The notes under the pieces were generated by a model. The model saw only the letters and a list, made by a program, of their open reading frames with translations. It was not told the origin of the DNA and did not search any database. The position numbers and the translations under genes are program-made. Shown here one piece after another: positions 1 to 8,340 of a DNA stretch of 64,000 nt. Source of the DNA: Streptomyces sclerotialus (GTDB lineage Bacteria; Actinomycetota; Actinomycetes; Streptomycetales; Streptomycetaceae); NCBI RefSeq assembly GCF_040907265.1, contig NZ_JBFOHP010000002.1, forward strand, positions 2,194,501-2,258,500, given 5' to 3'. How positions within the stretch are numbered: position 1 is the stretch's first letter; the number at the start of each line of letters is the position of its first letter.

Positions 1-554
1 GCGAGCGCGGCCTCGCGGACGCGGTCGCCCGCCGGGCCGCCGAGGGCCGCCCGGTGCTGAGCATCTGCGGCGGCTTCCAGATGCTCGCCGAGCACATCGA
101 GGACGAGGTGGAGTCGCGGGCCGGCACGGTCGACGGGCTCGGACTGCTGCCCGTACGGGTACGGTTCGCGGCGGAGAAGACCCTGGCGCGTCCCGAGGGC
201 GAGGCGCTGGGCGAGCCGGTGGCCGGGTACGAGATCCACCACGGCGTGGCCGACGTCCGGGAGGGCGACGAGCCGTTCCTCGACGGCTGCCGCGTCGGCT
301 CCGTATGGGGCACGCACTGGCACGGCTCCCTGGAGAGCGACGGCTTCCGGCGCGCGTTCCTGCGCCGGGTGGCGGCGGACGCGGGGCGTGCCTTCGTGCC
401 CGCGCCCGACACCTGCTTCGACGCGCTGCGCGAGGAACAGCTCGACGCGCTGGGCGACCTGATCGAGGAACACGCGGACACGGAGGCGCTGCTGCGGCTC
501 ATCGAGGACGGCGTCCCGAGGGGGCTGCCGTTCGTTCCGCCGGGGGCGCCATGA
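1..554 (+). CDS. cobQ: Cobyric acid synthase CobQ, 3' part only
   Basis: The gene is cut by the window edge; the reading frame is open from base 3 and 183 residues are visible. CobQ amidates four side chains of adenosylcobyrinic acid a,c-diamide using glutamine and ATP in cytosolic cobalamin synthesis. What remains is the class-I (triad type) glutaminase domain. It has the nucleophile motif ICGGFQ at about visible residue 22, the YEIHHG motif, and GTHWHG near residue 107, which carries the catalytic His. The amidotransferase domain continues to the C-terminus, as in CobQ; CobB-type proteins share the fold, but the HHG spacing and the short C-terminal helix region fit CobQ better. The stop codon overlaps an in-frame ATG of the chelatase gene, whose better start is 57 bases further on. 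A chelatase, cobO and cobB follow on the same strand, so this is a cobalamin operon. Confidence 0.9.
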   Translation, partial: ERGLADAVARRAAEGRPVLSICGGFQMLAEHIEDEVESRAGTVDGLGLLPVRVRFAAEKTLARPEGEALGEPVAGYEIHHGVADVREGDEPFLDGCRVGSVWGTHWHGSLESDGFRRAFLRRVAADAGRAFVPAPDTCFDALREEQLDALGDLIEEHADTEALLRLIEDGVPRGLPFVPPGAP

Positions 555-610
555 CCGACGACCGATTCCCCGTACGCAGACCCGAAGCCACTCGAAGGAG
601 TGATCAGCAC

Positions 611-2719
611 GTGAGCACCCGGTACCCGTTCACCGCCGTCGTCGGCATGGACGACCTGCGGCTGGCGCTGCTGCTCAACGCCGTCAGCCCGGCGGTGGGC
701 GGCGTTCTGGTACGCGGCGAGAAGGGCACCGCCAAGAGCACCGCGGTGCGGGCCCTGGCCGACCTGCTGCCGGACGTCCCGGTGGTCCCGGGCTGCCGCT
801 TCAGCTGCGACCCCGCGGCGCCGGACCCGCAGTGCCCCGACGGGCCGCACGAGGCCGGCCCCGCCGAGTCACGCGCGGCGCGCATGGTCGAGCTCCCCGT
901 GGGCGCCTCGGAGGACCGCCTCGTGGGCGCCCTCGACATCGAGCGCGCGCTGTCCGAGGGGGTCAAGGCGTTCGAGCCGGGTCTGCTCGCCGACGCGCAC
1001 CGCGGCATCCTGTACGTCGACGAGGTCAACCTCCTCCACGACCACCTGATCGACCTCCTCCTGGACGCCGCCGCCATGGGCTCCTCCTACGTGGAGCGCG
1101 AGGGCGTCTCCGTACGGCACGCGGCGCGCTTCCTCCTCGTGGGCACGATGAACCCCGAAGAGGGCGAGCTGCGGCCCCAGTTGCTGGACCGCTTCGGGCT
1201 GACCGTGGAGGTGGCCGCCTCCCGCGAGCCCGACCAGCGGGTCGAGGTGGTCCGGCGGCGGCTGGCGTACGACGCCGACCCGGCCGGCTTCGCGGCGCGC
1301 TGGGCCGCCGAGGAAGAGGCGCTGCGGCAGCGCATCGCCGCCGCCCGCGCGCTGCTCCCGGACGTCGTGCTCGGCGACGCGGCGCTCCGCCAGATCTCGG
1401 CGACCTGCGCGGCGTTCGAGGTGGACGGCATGCGCGCCGACATCGTGATGGCGCGTACCGCGACCGCGCTGGCGGCCTGGGCGGGCCGTACCCAGGTGCA
1501 GGAGGAAGACGTACGGCAGGCCGCGCTGCTCGCGCTGCCGCACCGGCGCCGCCGCAACCCCTTCGACGCTCCGGGCCTCGACGAGGACAAGCTCGACCGG
1601 ACGCTGGAGGAGTACGGCCCGCAGGAGGACTCCCAGGAGGACGAGCCGGACCCGGAGCCGGAGGGCCCGGACGACGGCCCGGACGGGCCGGAGGGCGGCC
1701 CTGACGGTGGCGGCGGGGTGCCGCCGCAGGACGGGCCGGACGACGCGCCGCAGCCGTCCGGCGCGGACGCGGGCCCCGAGCAGCCCTCCGTGCCCGACCA
1801 GCGCACGGACGGCGGCCAGGAGCAGCCCGCGCAGCCCAAGGGCGAGGAGGCCGCGGACGGGAGCGGCGCGGCGCCGGAGAAGGCCGCCGTGGGCGCCGCC
1901 GAGCCGTTCAAGACGAAGCGGCTGGACGTGCCGGGGCTCGGCGAGGGCGCCGACGGCCGCCGCTCGCGGGCCCGTACCGCGCACGGCCGTACCACCGGCT
2001 CCCGCCGCCCCCGGGGCGCGCTGGGCAAGCTGCACCTGGCCGCCACCGTGCAGGCCGCGGCACCGCACCAGAAGAGGCGCGGGCGCAGCGGCCCGGGGCT
2101 CGTCGTCCGCCGGGACGATCTGCGCGAGGCCGTACGGGAGGGCCGCGAGGGCAATCTGGTCCTCTTCGTCGTGGACGCGTCCGGTTCGATGGCGGCCCGG
2201 AAGCGGATGACCGCGGTCAAGGGCGCGGTGCTGTCGCTGCTGCTGGACGCGTACCAGCGGCGCGACAAGGTCGGCATGATCACGTTCCGGGGCGCGGAAG
2301 CCGAGGTCGCGCTGCCGCCCACCTCCTCCGTGGAGGCGGGTGCCGCACGGCTGGAGCAGCTGCCGACCGGCGGCCGGACGCCGCTGGCCGCGGGCCTGCT
2401 GAAGGCCCATGAGGTGCTGCGGGTGGAGCGGATGCGGGACGCCTCGCGCCGCCCGCTGGTCGTGGTCGTCACGGACGGCCGGGCGACCGGCGGCGTGGAG
2501 CCGCGGCCGCGTGCCTCGAAGGCGGCGCAGCTGCTGGCCTCCGAGGGCGTCGCCTCGGTGGTCGTGGACTGCGAGGCCGGTCCCGTGCGTCTCGGCCTGG
2601 CCGGGGAGCTGGCCCGCGCTCTGCAGGGCACCGCCGTCACCCTCGACGAACTGCGCGCGGACAGCGTCTCCGCGCTCGTACGAAACGTCACCGACACCAC
2701 CCACCGGAGGGCCGCCTGA
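611..2719 (+). CDS. Cobaltochelatase-like ATPase, fused ChlI/ChlD type
   Basis: A 702-residue protein joining the two ATPase subunits of Mg/Co chelatases. Residues 1-330 are an AAA+ domain with Walker [10 protein letters not shown] at about 36-44 and a Walker B ILYVDEVN near 136. Residues about 330-470 form an acidic, proline- and glycine-rich linker. The C-terminal 230 residues are a von Willebrand A domain with the metal-binding DASGS motif near 521. In the aerobic cobalamin route such proteins work with the large CobN subunit to insert cobalt into hydrogenobyrinic acid diamide; CobN is not in this window. Start choice: GTG at 611 has GAAGGAG ten bases upstream. An ATG at 551 overlaps the cobQ stop but has no ribosome binding site. 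The stop overlaps the cobO start (TGATG), indicating translational coupling. The role is inferred from domains and neighbours. Confidence 0.88.
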   Translation: MSTRYPFTAVVGMDDLRLALLLNAVSPAVGGVLVRGEKGTAKSTAVRALADLLPDVPVVPGCRFSCDPAAPDPQCPDGPHEAGPAESRAARMVELPVGASEDRLVGALDIERALSEGVKAFEPGLLADAHRGILYVDEVNLLHDHLIDLLLDAAAMGSSYVEREGVSVRHAARFLLVGTMNPEEGELRPQLLDRFGLTVEVAASREPDQRVEVVRRRLAYDADPAGFAARWAAEEEALRQRIAAARALLPDVVLGDAALRQISATCAAFEVDGMRADIVMARTATALAAWAGRTQVQEEDVRQAALLALPHRRRRNPFDAPGLDEDKLDRTLEEYGPQEDSQEDEPDPEPEGPDDGPDGPEGGPDGGGGVPPQDGPDDAPQPSGADAGPEQPSVPDQRTDGGQEQPAQPKGEEAADGSGAAPEKAAVGAAEPFKTKRLDVPGLGEGADGRRSRARTAHGRTTGSRRPRGALGKLHLAATVQAAAPHQKRRGRSGPGLVVRRDDLREAVREGREGNLVLFVVDASGSMAARKRMTAVKGAVLSLLLDAYQRRDKVGMITFRGAEAEVALPPTSSVEAGAARLEQLPTGGRTPLAAGLLKAHEVLRVERMRDASRRPLVVVVTDGRATGGVEPRPRASKAAQLLASEGVASVVVDCEAGPVRLGLAGELARALQGTAVTLDELRADSVSALVRNVTDTTHRRAA

Positions 2720-3315
2720 TGCCGCAGGGACAGCCGACCGTCGTACCGAACGACGGCCTCACCACCCGCCAGCGCCGCAACCGCCCGCTCGTCTTCGTCC
2801 ACACCGGCACCGGCAAGGGCAAGTCCACCGCCGCCTTCGGGCTGGCGCTGCGCGCCTGGAACCAGGGCTGGCCGGTCGGGGTGTTCCAGTTCGTGAAGTC
2901 CGCCAAGTGGAAGGTCGGCGAGGAGCGCGCGCTGCGCGTCCTCGGGGAGACCGGCGAGGGCGGCACGGTCGCGTGGCACAAGATGGGCGAGGGCTGGTCC
3001 TGGGTGCAGCGCGACATCGAGTCCAGCGAGGAGGCGGCCCGCGAGGGCTGGGAGCAGGTCAAGCGGGACCTGGCGGCCGAGTCGTACAAGCTGTACGTGC
3101 TGGACGAGTTCGCGTACCCGATGCACTGGGGCTGGATCGACACCGACGAGGTGATCGAGGTGCTGCGGAACCGTCCCGGCAGCCAGCATGTCGTGATCAC
3201 GGGCCGTAACGCGCCGGAGAAGCTGGTGGACTTCGCCGACCTGGTCACCGACATGACCAAGGTGAAGCACCCGATGGACGCGGGCCAGAAGGGCCAGCGG
3301 GGCATTGAGTGGTGA
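2719..3315 (+). CDS. cobO: Cob(I)yrinic acid a,c-diamide adenosyltransferase
   Basis: CobO transfers the adenosyl group of ATP to cob(I)yrinic acid a,c-diamide, forming the Co-C bond of adenosylcobalamin precursors in the cytosol. The 198-residue length is normal for the CobO/BtuR family. The P-loop HTGTGKGKST lies at about residues 28-37, after a short variable N-terminus. The conserved VLDEFAYPMHWGW and VITGRNAPE segments typical of the family are present. The ATG overlaps the stop of the chelatase gene by one base. The stop is followed by a duplicated 21-base element that carries the upstream region of cobB, so the gene sits in the middle of one operon. Confidence 0.95.
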   Translation: MPQGQPTVVPNDGLTTRQRRNRPLVFVHTGTGKGKSTAAFGLALRAWNQGWPVGVFQFVKSAKWKVGEERALRVLGETGEGGTVAWHKMGEGWSWVQRDIESSEEAAREGWEQVKRDLAAESYKLYVLDEFAYPMHWGWIDTDEVIEVLRNRPGSQHVVITGRNAPEKLVDFADLVTDMTKVKHPMDAGQKGQRGIEW

Positions 3316-3358
3316 GTACCCGGTGGTGACCGGAGACGAGTACCCGGTGGTGACCGGA
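3314..3358 (+). repeat. Perfect 21-bp direct repeat between cobO and cobB
   Basis: Two identical 21-base copies, at 3314-3334 and 3338-3358, are separated by GAC and give a 24-base period. The first copy begins inside the cobO stop codon. Each copy ends in ACCGGAG/ACCGGA, so the duplication also doubles a purine-rich, Shine-Dalgarno-like stretch in front of cobB. It looks like a simple slippage duplication that widened the cobO-cobB spacer. Confidence 0.9.
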
Positions 3359-3369
3359 GGGACGAGCAC

Positions 3370-4734
3370 GTGGTGAACATCCCGCGCCTGGTGATCGCCG
3401 CGCCCTCCTCGGGCAGCGGCAAGACCACCGTCGCCACCGGTCTGATGGCGGCCTTCCGGGAGGCCGGTCTCGCGGTGTCCCCGCACAAGGTGGGCCCGGA
3501 CTACATCGACCCGGGGTACCACGCGCTGGCCACGGGGCGCCCGGGCCGCAACCTCGACGCGTACCTGTGCGGCCCGGACCTGATCGAGCCGCTGTTCCTG
3601 CACGGCGCGGCCGGTGCCGGCCTGGCGCTCGTCGAGGGCGTCATGGGCATGTTCGACGGCGCGTCCGGCATGGGCGAGCTGGGTTCGACGGCGCAGGTCG
3701 CGAAGTTGCTGCGGGCGCCGGTCGTCCTCGTCGTGGACGCGTCCTCGCAGTCCCGGTCGGTGGCGGCGCTGGTGCACGGCTTCGCGTCCTGGGACCCGGA
3801 AGTGCGGCTCGCCGGGGTGATCCTGAACAAGGTCGGCTCCGACCGGCACGAGGCGCTGCTGCGCGAGGCGCTGGGCGGCGCGGGTGTGCCGGTACTGGGC
3901 TGTCTGCGGCGCGCGCCGAAGGTCGGTACGCCCGCCCGGCACCTGGGCCTGGTCCCGGTCGCGGAGCGGGCCCCGGAAGCGGTGGACTCGGTGGCCGCGC
4001 TCGCCGAGCAGATCCGTACCGGCTGCGACCTGGAGGGGCTGCTGGCGCTGGCACGCAGCGCGCCGGAGCTGTCCGGACCGGCCTGGACGCCGCGGGCCCC
4101 GGAGACACCTGCCGCGGGCCGCCCGGTGATCGCGGTGGCGGGCGGCGCGGCCTTCACGTTCTCCTACGCCGAGCACGCCGAGCTGCTCACGGCCGCCGGG
4201 GCCGAGGTGGTCACCTTCGACCCGCTGCGTGACGAGAAGCTCCCTGCGGGCACCGCCGGTCTGGTGATCGGCGGCGGTTTCCCCGAGGTGTACGCGCCGG
4301 AGCTGTCGGCGAACGAGCCGCTGCGCGCGGAGGTCGCCCGCCTCGCGGCCGCGGGCGCGCCCGTCGCCGCGGAGTGCGCGGGCCTGCTGTACCTGTCCCG
4401 GTCGCTGGACGGCAAGCCGATGTGCGGGGTGCTCCCCGCCGACGGGCGGATGTCGGAGCGGCTGACGCTGGGCTACCGGGAGGCGGTGGCCGTCGGCGAC
4501 AGCGCGCCGGCCGCGGCCGGGACGCGGGTGCGCGGCCACGAGTTCCACCGCACGGTCCTGGAGCCGGGCACCGGCGAGCGCCCGGCGTGGGGCTTCGTCC
4601 GCCCCGAGCGGCGTACCGAGGGCTTCGTGCAGGACGGTGTGCACGCCTCGTACCTGCATGTGCACTGGGCGGCCGAGCCGTCGCTCGCGCACCGGCTGGC
4701 GGCGCGCGCCGCGGCGTGGGCGGGAAGCGCCTGA
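3370..4734 (+). CDS. cobB: Cobyrinic acid a,c-diamide synthase (amidating)
   Basis: CobB amidates carboxylates a and c of (hydrogeno)cobyrinic acid with glutamine and ATP. The 454-residue protein has an N-terminal dethiobiotin-synthetase-like ATPase domain with P-loop APSSGSGKTT at residues 10-19 and the HKVGPDYIDPGYH substrate motif. The C-terminal glutaminase domain has its nucleophile Cys near residue 336 (AAECAGLLYLS) and a late VHASYLHVHW histidine motif. Two GTG codons (3370, 3373) are adjacent; GGAGGG at 3357-3362 can serve either, and I keep the first. The gene ends five bases before the convergent ZIP transporter stop. CbiA is the name for the same family in anaerobic pathways; cobO and cobQ nearby support the CobB name. 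Confidence 0.93.
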   Translation: MVNIPRLVIAAPSSGSGKTTVATGLMAAFREAGLAVSPHKVGPDYIDPGYHALATGRPGRNLDAYLCGPDLIEPLFLHGAAGAGLALVEGVMGMFDGASGMGELGSTAQVAKLLRAPVVLVVDASSQSRSVAALVHGFASWDPEVRLAGVILNKVGSDRHEALLREALGGAGVPVLGCLRRAPKVGTPARHLGLVPVAERAPEAVDSVAALAEQIRTGCDLEGLLALARSAPELSGPAWTPRAPETPAAGRPVIAVAGGAAFTFSYAEHAELLTAAGAEVVTFDPLRDEKLPAGTAGLVIGGGFPEVYAPELSANEPLRAEVARLAAAGAPVAAECAGLLYLSRSLDGKPMCGVLPADGRMSERLTLGYREAVAVGDSAPAAAGTRVRGHEFHRTVLEPGTGERPAWGFVRPERRTEGFVQDGVHASYLHVHWAAEPSLAHRLAARAAAWAGSA

Positions 4735-4739
4735 TGGCC

Positions 4740-5468
4740 TCAGCCGCCCGACAGGCCGACCACCAGCCACATGAAGCCCACGCCCGCGGCCGTGCAGGCC
4801 AGCGTCGACAGGGCCGGGTGGTCGTGGTGGGCCTCGGGCAGGATGTCGGAGGTCGCGAGGTACAGCAGGACGCCGCCGAAGAAGCCCAGGTAGAACCCGA
4901 GGGGCTGCTCCGGCAGGGTGACCAGGAGGGTGGCCGCCGCGCCCACGAGGGGGGCCAGCGCGTCCGCGCAGAGCAGCAGCACCGCCTTGCGCCGGGCGTT
5001 CCCGTAGAGGCTGGCGACCGTGTACGTGTTGAAGCCGTCGGCGAAGTCGTGGGCGATCACGGCGAGCGCCACGGCCACCGCCATCTCACTGCCGACCTGG
5101 TAGGCAGCGCCGATCGCGAAGCCGTCCATCAGGCTGTGCACGACCATGGCGGCCGCCGCCGTCAGACCCACCTGCGGCACCCGCTCCTCCGGGTCCATGC
5201 CGTGGGCCGCCTTCCGTACGGCCAGCAGGCGTTCGGCCGCGTGCGCGGCGAGGAAACCGAGTACGAAGCAGAGCAGCGCGGCAGGCACCCCGAGGAGCCG
5301 CACGTCGGCCGCCTCCAGGGCCTCCGGCAGCAGGTCGAGGCCGACGACGCCGAGCATCAGCCCGCCGGCGAGGCCGAGGATGAGGTGGCGGCGGTCGGTG
5401 ACCCGGTGGGCGACCCAGCCCCCGACGAGGGTCATCAGGAACGCGCCGACCGCGATGACCACTGGCAC
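4740..5468 (-). CDS. ZIP family divalent metal transporter
   Basis: A 242-residue integral membrane protein with about eight predicted hydrophobic segments and no large loop. The two ZIP signature helices are visible: VHSLMDGFAIGAA and IAHDFADGFNT, carrying the His/Asp metal-site residues. ZIP proteins import zinc and sometimes Fe, Mn or Co down their gradient across the cytoplasmic membrane. It is convergent with cobB (five bases apart) and divergent from cobE. Its position inside a cobalamin cluster makes cobalt supply possible, but that is inference. No ribosome binding site is obvious at the ATG, which sits at a TGGCAC-type context. Confidence 0.85.
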   Translation of the reverse strand: MPVVIAVGAFLMTLVGGWVAHRVTDRRHLILGLAGGLMLGVVGLDLLPEALEAADVRLLGVPAALLCFVLGFLAAHAAERLLAVRKAAHGMDPEERVPQVGLTAAAAMVVHSLMDGFAIGAAYQVGSEMAVAVALAVIAHDFADGFNTYTVASLYGNARRKAVLLLCADALAPLVGAAATLLVTLPEQPLGFYLGFFGGVLLYLATSDILPEAHHDHPALSTLACTAAGVGFMWLVVGLSGG

Positions 5469-5554
5469 TGTGCCGCCCCTCTCGCCGACGGTCCCGGACC
5501 GGTACCGCAGCGGGTACCCGTGTCACCTGCTTACTGATCTCCGGCCGGTTACGC

Positions 5555-6088
5555 ATGTCCAGTTCCGCCCCGTCGAAAGGATCCGCCGTGCCTGCCGTGC
5601 CTGCCGAGCGTGGACCGGAGCGGGACTTGGTGGTGGGGGTCGGCGCACGGCCCGGAGTACCGGCGGAGGAGCTGACGGCGCTGGTCGGGGCCGTGCTCGC
5701 GGAGGCCGCGCTGCCGCTCGCCGCGGTGCGCGCGCTGGCCACCGTGGACGCCAGGGCCCGGGAGCCGGGGCTGCGGGCCGCCGCGGCGCTGCTGGGGGTG
5801 GAGCTGCTGGCGTACCCGCCCGCCGTGCTGGCCGCCGTGCCGGTGCCGCATCCCTCGGACGCGGTGCTGGCCGCCACCGGGACGCCGTCCGTCGCCGAGG
5901 CAGCCGCGCTGGCCGCGGCCGGCCCTGGCGGCACGCTGGCCGTCCCGAAACGGACCGCAGCGCCCGCGGGCGGCGGCACGGCCCGGGCCACCTGTGCGGT
6001 CGCCCGCCGCGCCGCACCCCACGACGGCAGCACGCAGCAGACCGTACGCACGCAGCAGACCGTACACACGCACGAGGAGACGCCGTGA
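5555..6088 (+). CDS. cobE: CobE / CbiG C-terminal-like cobalamin protein
   Basis: A 177-residue Ala-rich protein resembling the stand-alone C-terminal domain of CbiG (CobE family): VVGVGARPGVPAEEL at the N-terminus, then a VRALATVDARAREPGL segment, and HPSDAVLAATGTPSVAEAAAL. In aerobic organisms CobE is needed for cobalamin synthesis, but its chemistry is not settled; CbiG itself opens the delta-lactone of cobalt-precorrin-5A. The last 25 residues (STQQTVRTQQTVHTHEETP region) come from an 18-base tandem duplication and are not family sequence. The stop overlaps the cobC GTG as GTGA, so the two are translationally coupled. Assignment is by motif memory and context. Confidence 0.72.
   Translation: MSSSAPSKGSAVPAVPAERGPERDLVVGVGARPGVPAEELTALVGAVLAEAALPLAAVRALATVDARAREPGLRAAAALLGVELLAYPPAVLAAVPVPHPSDAVLAATGTPSVAEAAALAAAGPGGTLAVPKRTAAPAGGGTARATCAVARRAAPHDGSTQQTVRTQQTVHTHEETP
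6030..6065 (+). repeat. 18-bp perfect tandem duplication at the 3' end of cobE
   Basis: Positions 6030-6047 and 6048-6065 are identical (GCACGCAGCAGACCGTAC). The duplication is in frame and encodes two copies of a TQQTV-type hexapeptide in the CobE C-terminal tail. Confidence 0.9.
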
Positions 6089-7122
6089 CCACCCTGCCCG
6101 ACCTTCGCCACCACGGGGACGCCGAGGTACGCGGCGCCGCGGCCGGCCTCACCGACCTGGCCGTCAACGTCCGTACGGGCACCCCGCCGGCCTGGCTCAA
6201 GGCCCGGATCGCCGCGTCGCTGGACGGGCTGGCCGCGTACCCGGACGGCACGGCGGCGCGCGCGGCGGTCGCCGCCCGGCACGGGCTGCCGGCCTCCCGG
6301 GTACTGCTGACGGCCGGCGCCGCCGAGGCGTTCGTGCTGCTCGCGCGGGCGGTGCGGGCCGAGCGGCCGGTCGTGGTGCACCCGCAGTTCACCGAGCCGG
6401 AGGCGGCCCTGCGGGACGCCGGGCACGAGGTGCGCCGGGTGCTGCTCACCGAGCGGGACGGCTTCCGGCTCGATCCGGACGCCGTACCGGAGGACGCGGA
6501 CCTGGTCGTGATCGGCAACCCGACCAACCCGACGTCCGTGCTGCATCCCGCCGAAGCCGTCGCGGCACTGGCCCGCCCCGGCCGCACACTGGTCGTCGAC
6601 GAGGCGTTCATGGACGCGGTGCCGGGGGAGGCCGAGTCCCTGGCGTCCCGTACGGACCTGCCGGGTCTGGTGGTGCTGCGCAGCCTCACCAAGACCTGGG
6701 GGCTGGCCGGGCTGCGCATCGGGTACGTGCTGGCGGACCCGGAGATCATCGAGGCGCTGGAGCGGGTCCAGCCGCTGTGGCCGGTCTCCTCCCCCGCGCT
6801 CACCGCGGCCGAGGCGTGCTGCGAGCCGGCGGCACTCGCCGAGGCCGCGGCGGCGGCCGCGGAGATCGCCGCCGACCGCCAGTACCTGATCGCGCGGCTG
6901 GACGAGTTCCCGCAGGTCACGGTGGTACGACCGGCCGAGGGTCCGTTCGTGCTGATCCGGCTGCCGGACGCGGCGGGCGTACGGGAGCGGCTGCGGGAGC
7001 TGGGCTTCGCGGTCCGGCGCGGCGACACGTTCCCGGGCCTGGGGACCGACTGGCTGCGGCTGGCGGTCCGGGGCCGGGACACCACCGACCGCTTCGTGAC
7101 GGCCCTGGCGAAGGCGGTCTGA
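6085..7122 (+). CDS. cobC: CobC-type PLP aminotransferase / threonine-phosphate decarboxylase-like
   Basis: A 345-residue class I/II aminotransferase fold of the histidinol-phosphate aminotransferase group. The PLP motifs VVIGNPTNPTSV and VVDEAFMD, the Schiff-base lysine near residue 202 (LRSLTKTWGLAGLRIGY) and the C-terminal arginine motif (DWLRLAVRG) are all present. Proteins of this type next to cob genes (CobC/CobD, Rv2231c group) are thought to make the aminopropanol arm by decarboxylating threonine phosphate; a histidinol-phosphate aminotransferase is the alternative, but the cobE coupling favours the first. The GTG at 6085 overlaps the cobE stop (GTGA), with GAGGAG about six bases upstream, and is preferred over upstream in-frame codons that lie inside cobE. 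Confidence 0.85.
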   Translation: MTTLPDLRHHGDAEVRGAAAGLTDLAVNVRTGTPPAWLKARIAASLDGLAAYPDGTAARAAVAARHGLPASRVLLTAGAAEAFVLLARAVRAERPVVVHPQFTEPEAALRDAGHEVRRVLLTERDGFRLDPDAVPEDADLVVIGNPTNPTSVLHPAEAVAALARPGRTLVVDEAFMDAVPGEAESLASRTDLPGLVVLRSLTKTWGLAGLRIGYVLADPEIIEALERVQPLWPVSSPALTAAEACCEPAALAEAAAAAAEIAADRQYLIARLDEFPQVTVVRPAEGPFVLIRLPDAAGVRERLRELGFAVRRGDTFPGLGTDWLRLAVRGRDTTDRFVTALAKAV

Positions 7123-7175
7123 GCGCCGGCCGAAGGCGGTCCGGGCGCCGACGGAAGGCGGTCCGGGGGCCGTCC
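7110..7175 (+). repeat. Three imperfect 22-bp tandem copies at the end of cobC
   Basis: GAAGGCGGTC recurs at 7110, 7132 and 7154, an exact 22-base period. The intervening bases are similar (GAGCGCCGGC, CGGGCGCCGAC, CGGGGGCC). The first copy encodes the cobC C-terminus and stop; the other two are non-coding. A slippage-type duplication of the gene end. Confidence 0.75.
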
Positions 7176-7228
7176 ACCATCCGGAACCCCGTTGCTCGAT
7201 ACACGTAAGGTCCCCGTAAGGTGCCGCC

Positions 7229-8227
7229 GTGACGAACGAGCAGACGCACCAGAAGCCCGCGGCAGCCCCTCCCCAGGAGACCGGCGACCTTCCCTCGTCC
7301 GACCGGGCGGCGCGCCGTGCCGTCACGCTCTTCCCGCTGCTCGTGATCGTGGCCGGGCTGATCGGCCTGTTCTGGCCTTCGCACTTCACCGGCTGGGCAC
7401 CGGCCGTGCCGTGGCTGCTCGGCGTCGTGATGTTCTCCATGGGTCTCACGCTCACCGTCCCGGACTTCGCCGCGGTCGCCAAGCGGCCGTGGGCGGTCGG
7501 CCTGGGCCTGGTCGCGCACTACGTGATCATGCCGGGCCTCGGCTGGCTGGTCGCCACGGTGCTGGACCTGCCGCCCGCGCTGGCGGCCGGCGTGATCCTG
7601 GTCGGCTGCGCCCCGAGCGGTACGGCCTCCAACGTCGTGACCTACCTGGCCCGCGGCGACGTCGCCCTGTCCGTCTCGGTCGCCACGGTCTCCACCGTGG
7701 TCGCCCCCTTCGTGACCCCGCCCCTGACGTACCTGCTGGCCGGGCAGTTCATGCATGTGGACGCCGGTGTCATGGTCACGGACATCCTCAAGACGGTCCT
7801 GCTGCCGGTCTTCGCGGGCCTGCTGGTCCGGCTGGTGGCCGGGCGCTTCATCGACAAGCTGCTGACGGCCCTCCCCTGGCTCTCCGCGCTGACCATCGCG
7901 GTGATCGTGCTGGTCGTGGTGGCGGGCAGCGCGGCGCAGATCAAGGACGCGGCGGCACTGGTGCTGCTCGCCGTGGTCCTCCACAACGGCCTCGGCCTGG
8001 CGCTCGGCTACGGGGCGGGCGCGCTGGCCCGCCTGGGCCGCCCGGCGAGCCGTGCCATGGCCTTCGAGGTCGGCATGCAGAACTCCGGCCTGGCAGCATC
8101 CCTGGCCACGGCCCACTTCAGCCCGGCAGCTGCGCTGCCGGCAGCGGTCTTCTCGGTCTGGCACAACATTTCCGGCGCGGTCGTCGCGGCATGGATGGCC
8201 CGAGGCGCCCGCAAGGCCGGCGCGTAA
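7229..8227 (+). CDS. Bile acid:sodium symporter (BASS) family transporter
   Basis: A 332-residue membrane protein with roughly ten hydrophobic segments after a charged N-terminal tail of about 30 residues (TNEQTHQKP onward). The SBF/BASS signatures are visible: PWLLGVVMFSMGLTLT, GVILVGCAPSGTASNVVTYLARGDVALSVS and AFEVGMQNSGLAASLA. These match the substrate- and sodium-binding crossover helices of the family. Bacterial members carry various organic acids such as pantoate or keto acids; the substrate here is unknown. The GTG start is preceded by CGTAAGGT at 7215-7222, part of a direct repeat spaced 11 bases apart (7204 and 7215). It is separated from cobC by about 100 bases, so it probably has its own promoter. 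Confidence 0.88.
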   Translation: MTNEQTHQKPAAAPPQETGDLPSSDRAARRAVTLFPLLVIVAGLIGLFWPSHFTGWAPAVPWLLGVVMFSMGLTLTVPDFAAVAKRPWAVGLGLVAHYVIMPGLGWLVATVLDLPPALAAGVILVGCAPSGTASNVVTYLARGDVALSVSVATVSTVVAPFVTPPLTYLLAGQFMHVDAGVMVTDILKTVLLPVFAGLLVRLVAGRFIDKLLTALPWLSALTIAVIVLVVVAGSAAQIKDAAALVLLAVVLHNGLGLALGYGAGALARLGRPASRAMAFEVGMQNSGLAASLATAHFSPAAALPAAVFSVWHNISGAVVAAWMARGARKAGA

Positions 8228-8263
8228 GACGTGCCCCGGTGGGGCGGGCGCGCAGCGCCGCCC

Positions 8264-8310
8264 CAGGGGCGCGGGGAACTGCGCGACCGGCCACAACGGC
8301 GCCGCAGGGG
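8264..8310. repeat. Copy of a common Streptomyces intergenic repeat
   Basis: The segment with GGGGCGCGGGGAACTGCGCG followed by ACCGGCCACAACGGCGCCGC, between two convergent genes, resembles an element I recall as very frequent in Streptomyces intergenic regions. It contains no open reading frame. A short GGCGGCGCT/GCGCAGCGCCGCC dyad precedes it and may act as a terminator. Copy number in this genome cannot be counted from one window. Confidence 0.55.
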
Positions 8311-8340
8311 GCCACCGGCACGCACTCCCACGGCGGGCCC

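Noticed and set aside
5469..5554. Possible cobalamin riboswitch before cobE
   Set aside because: Only 86 bases long and without a B12-box-like core; too short for the aptamer.
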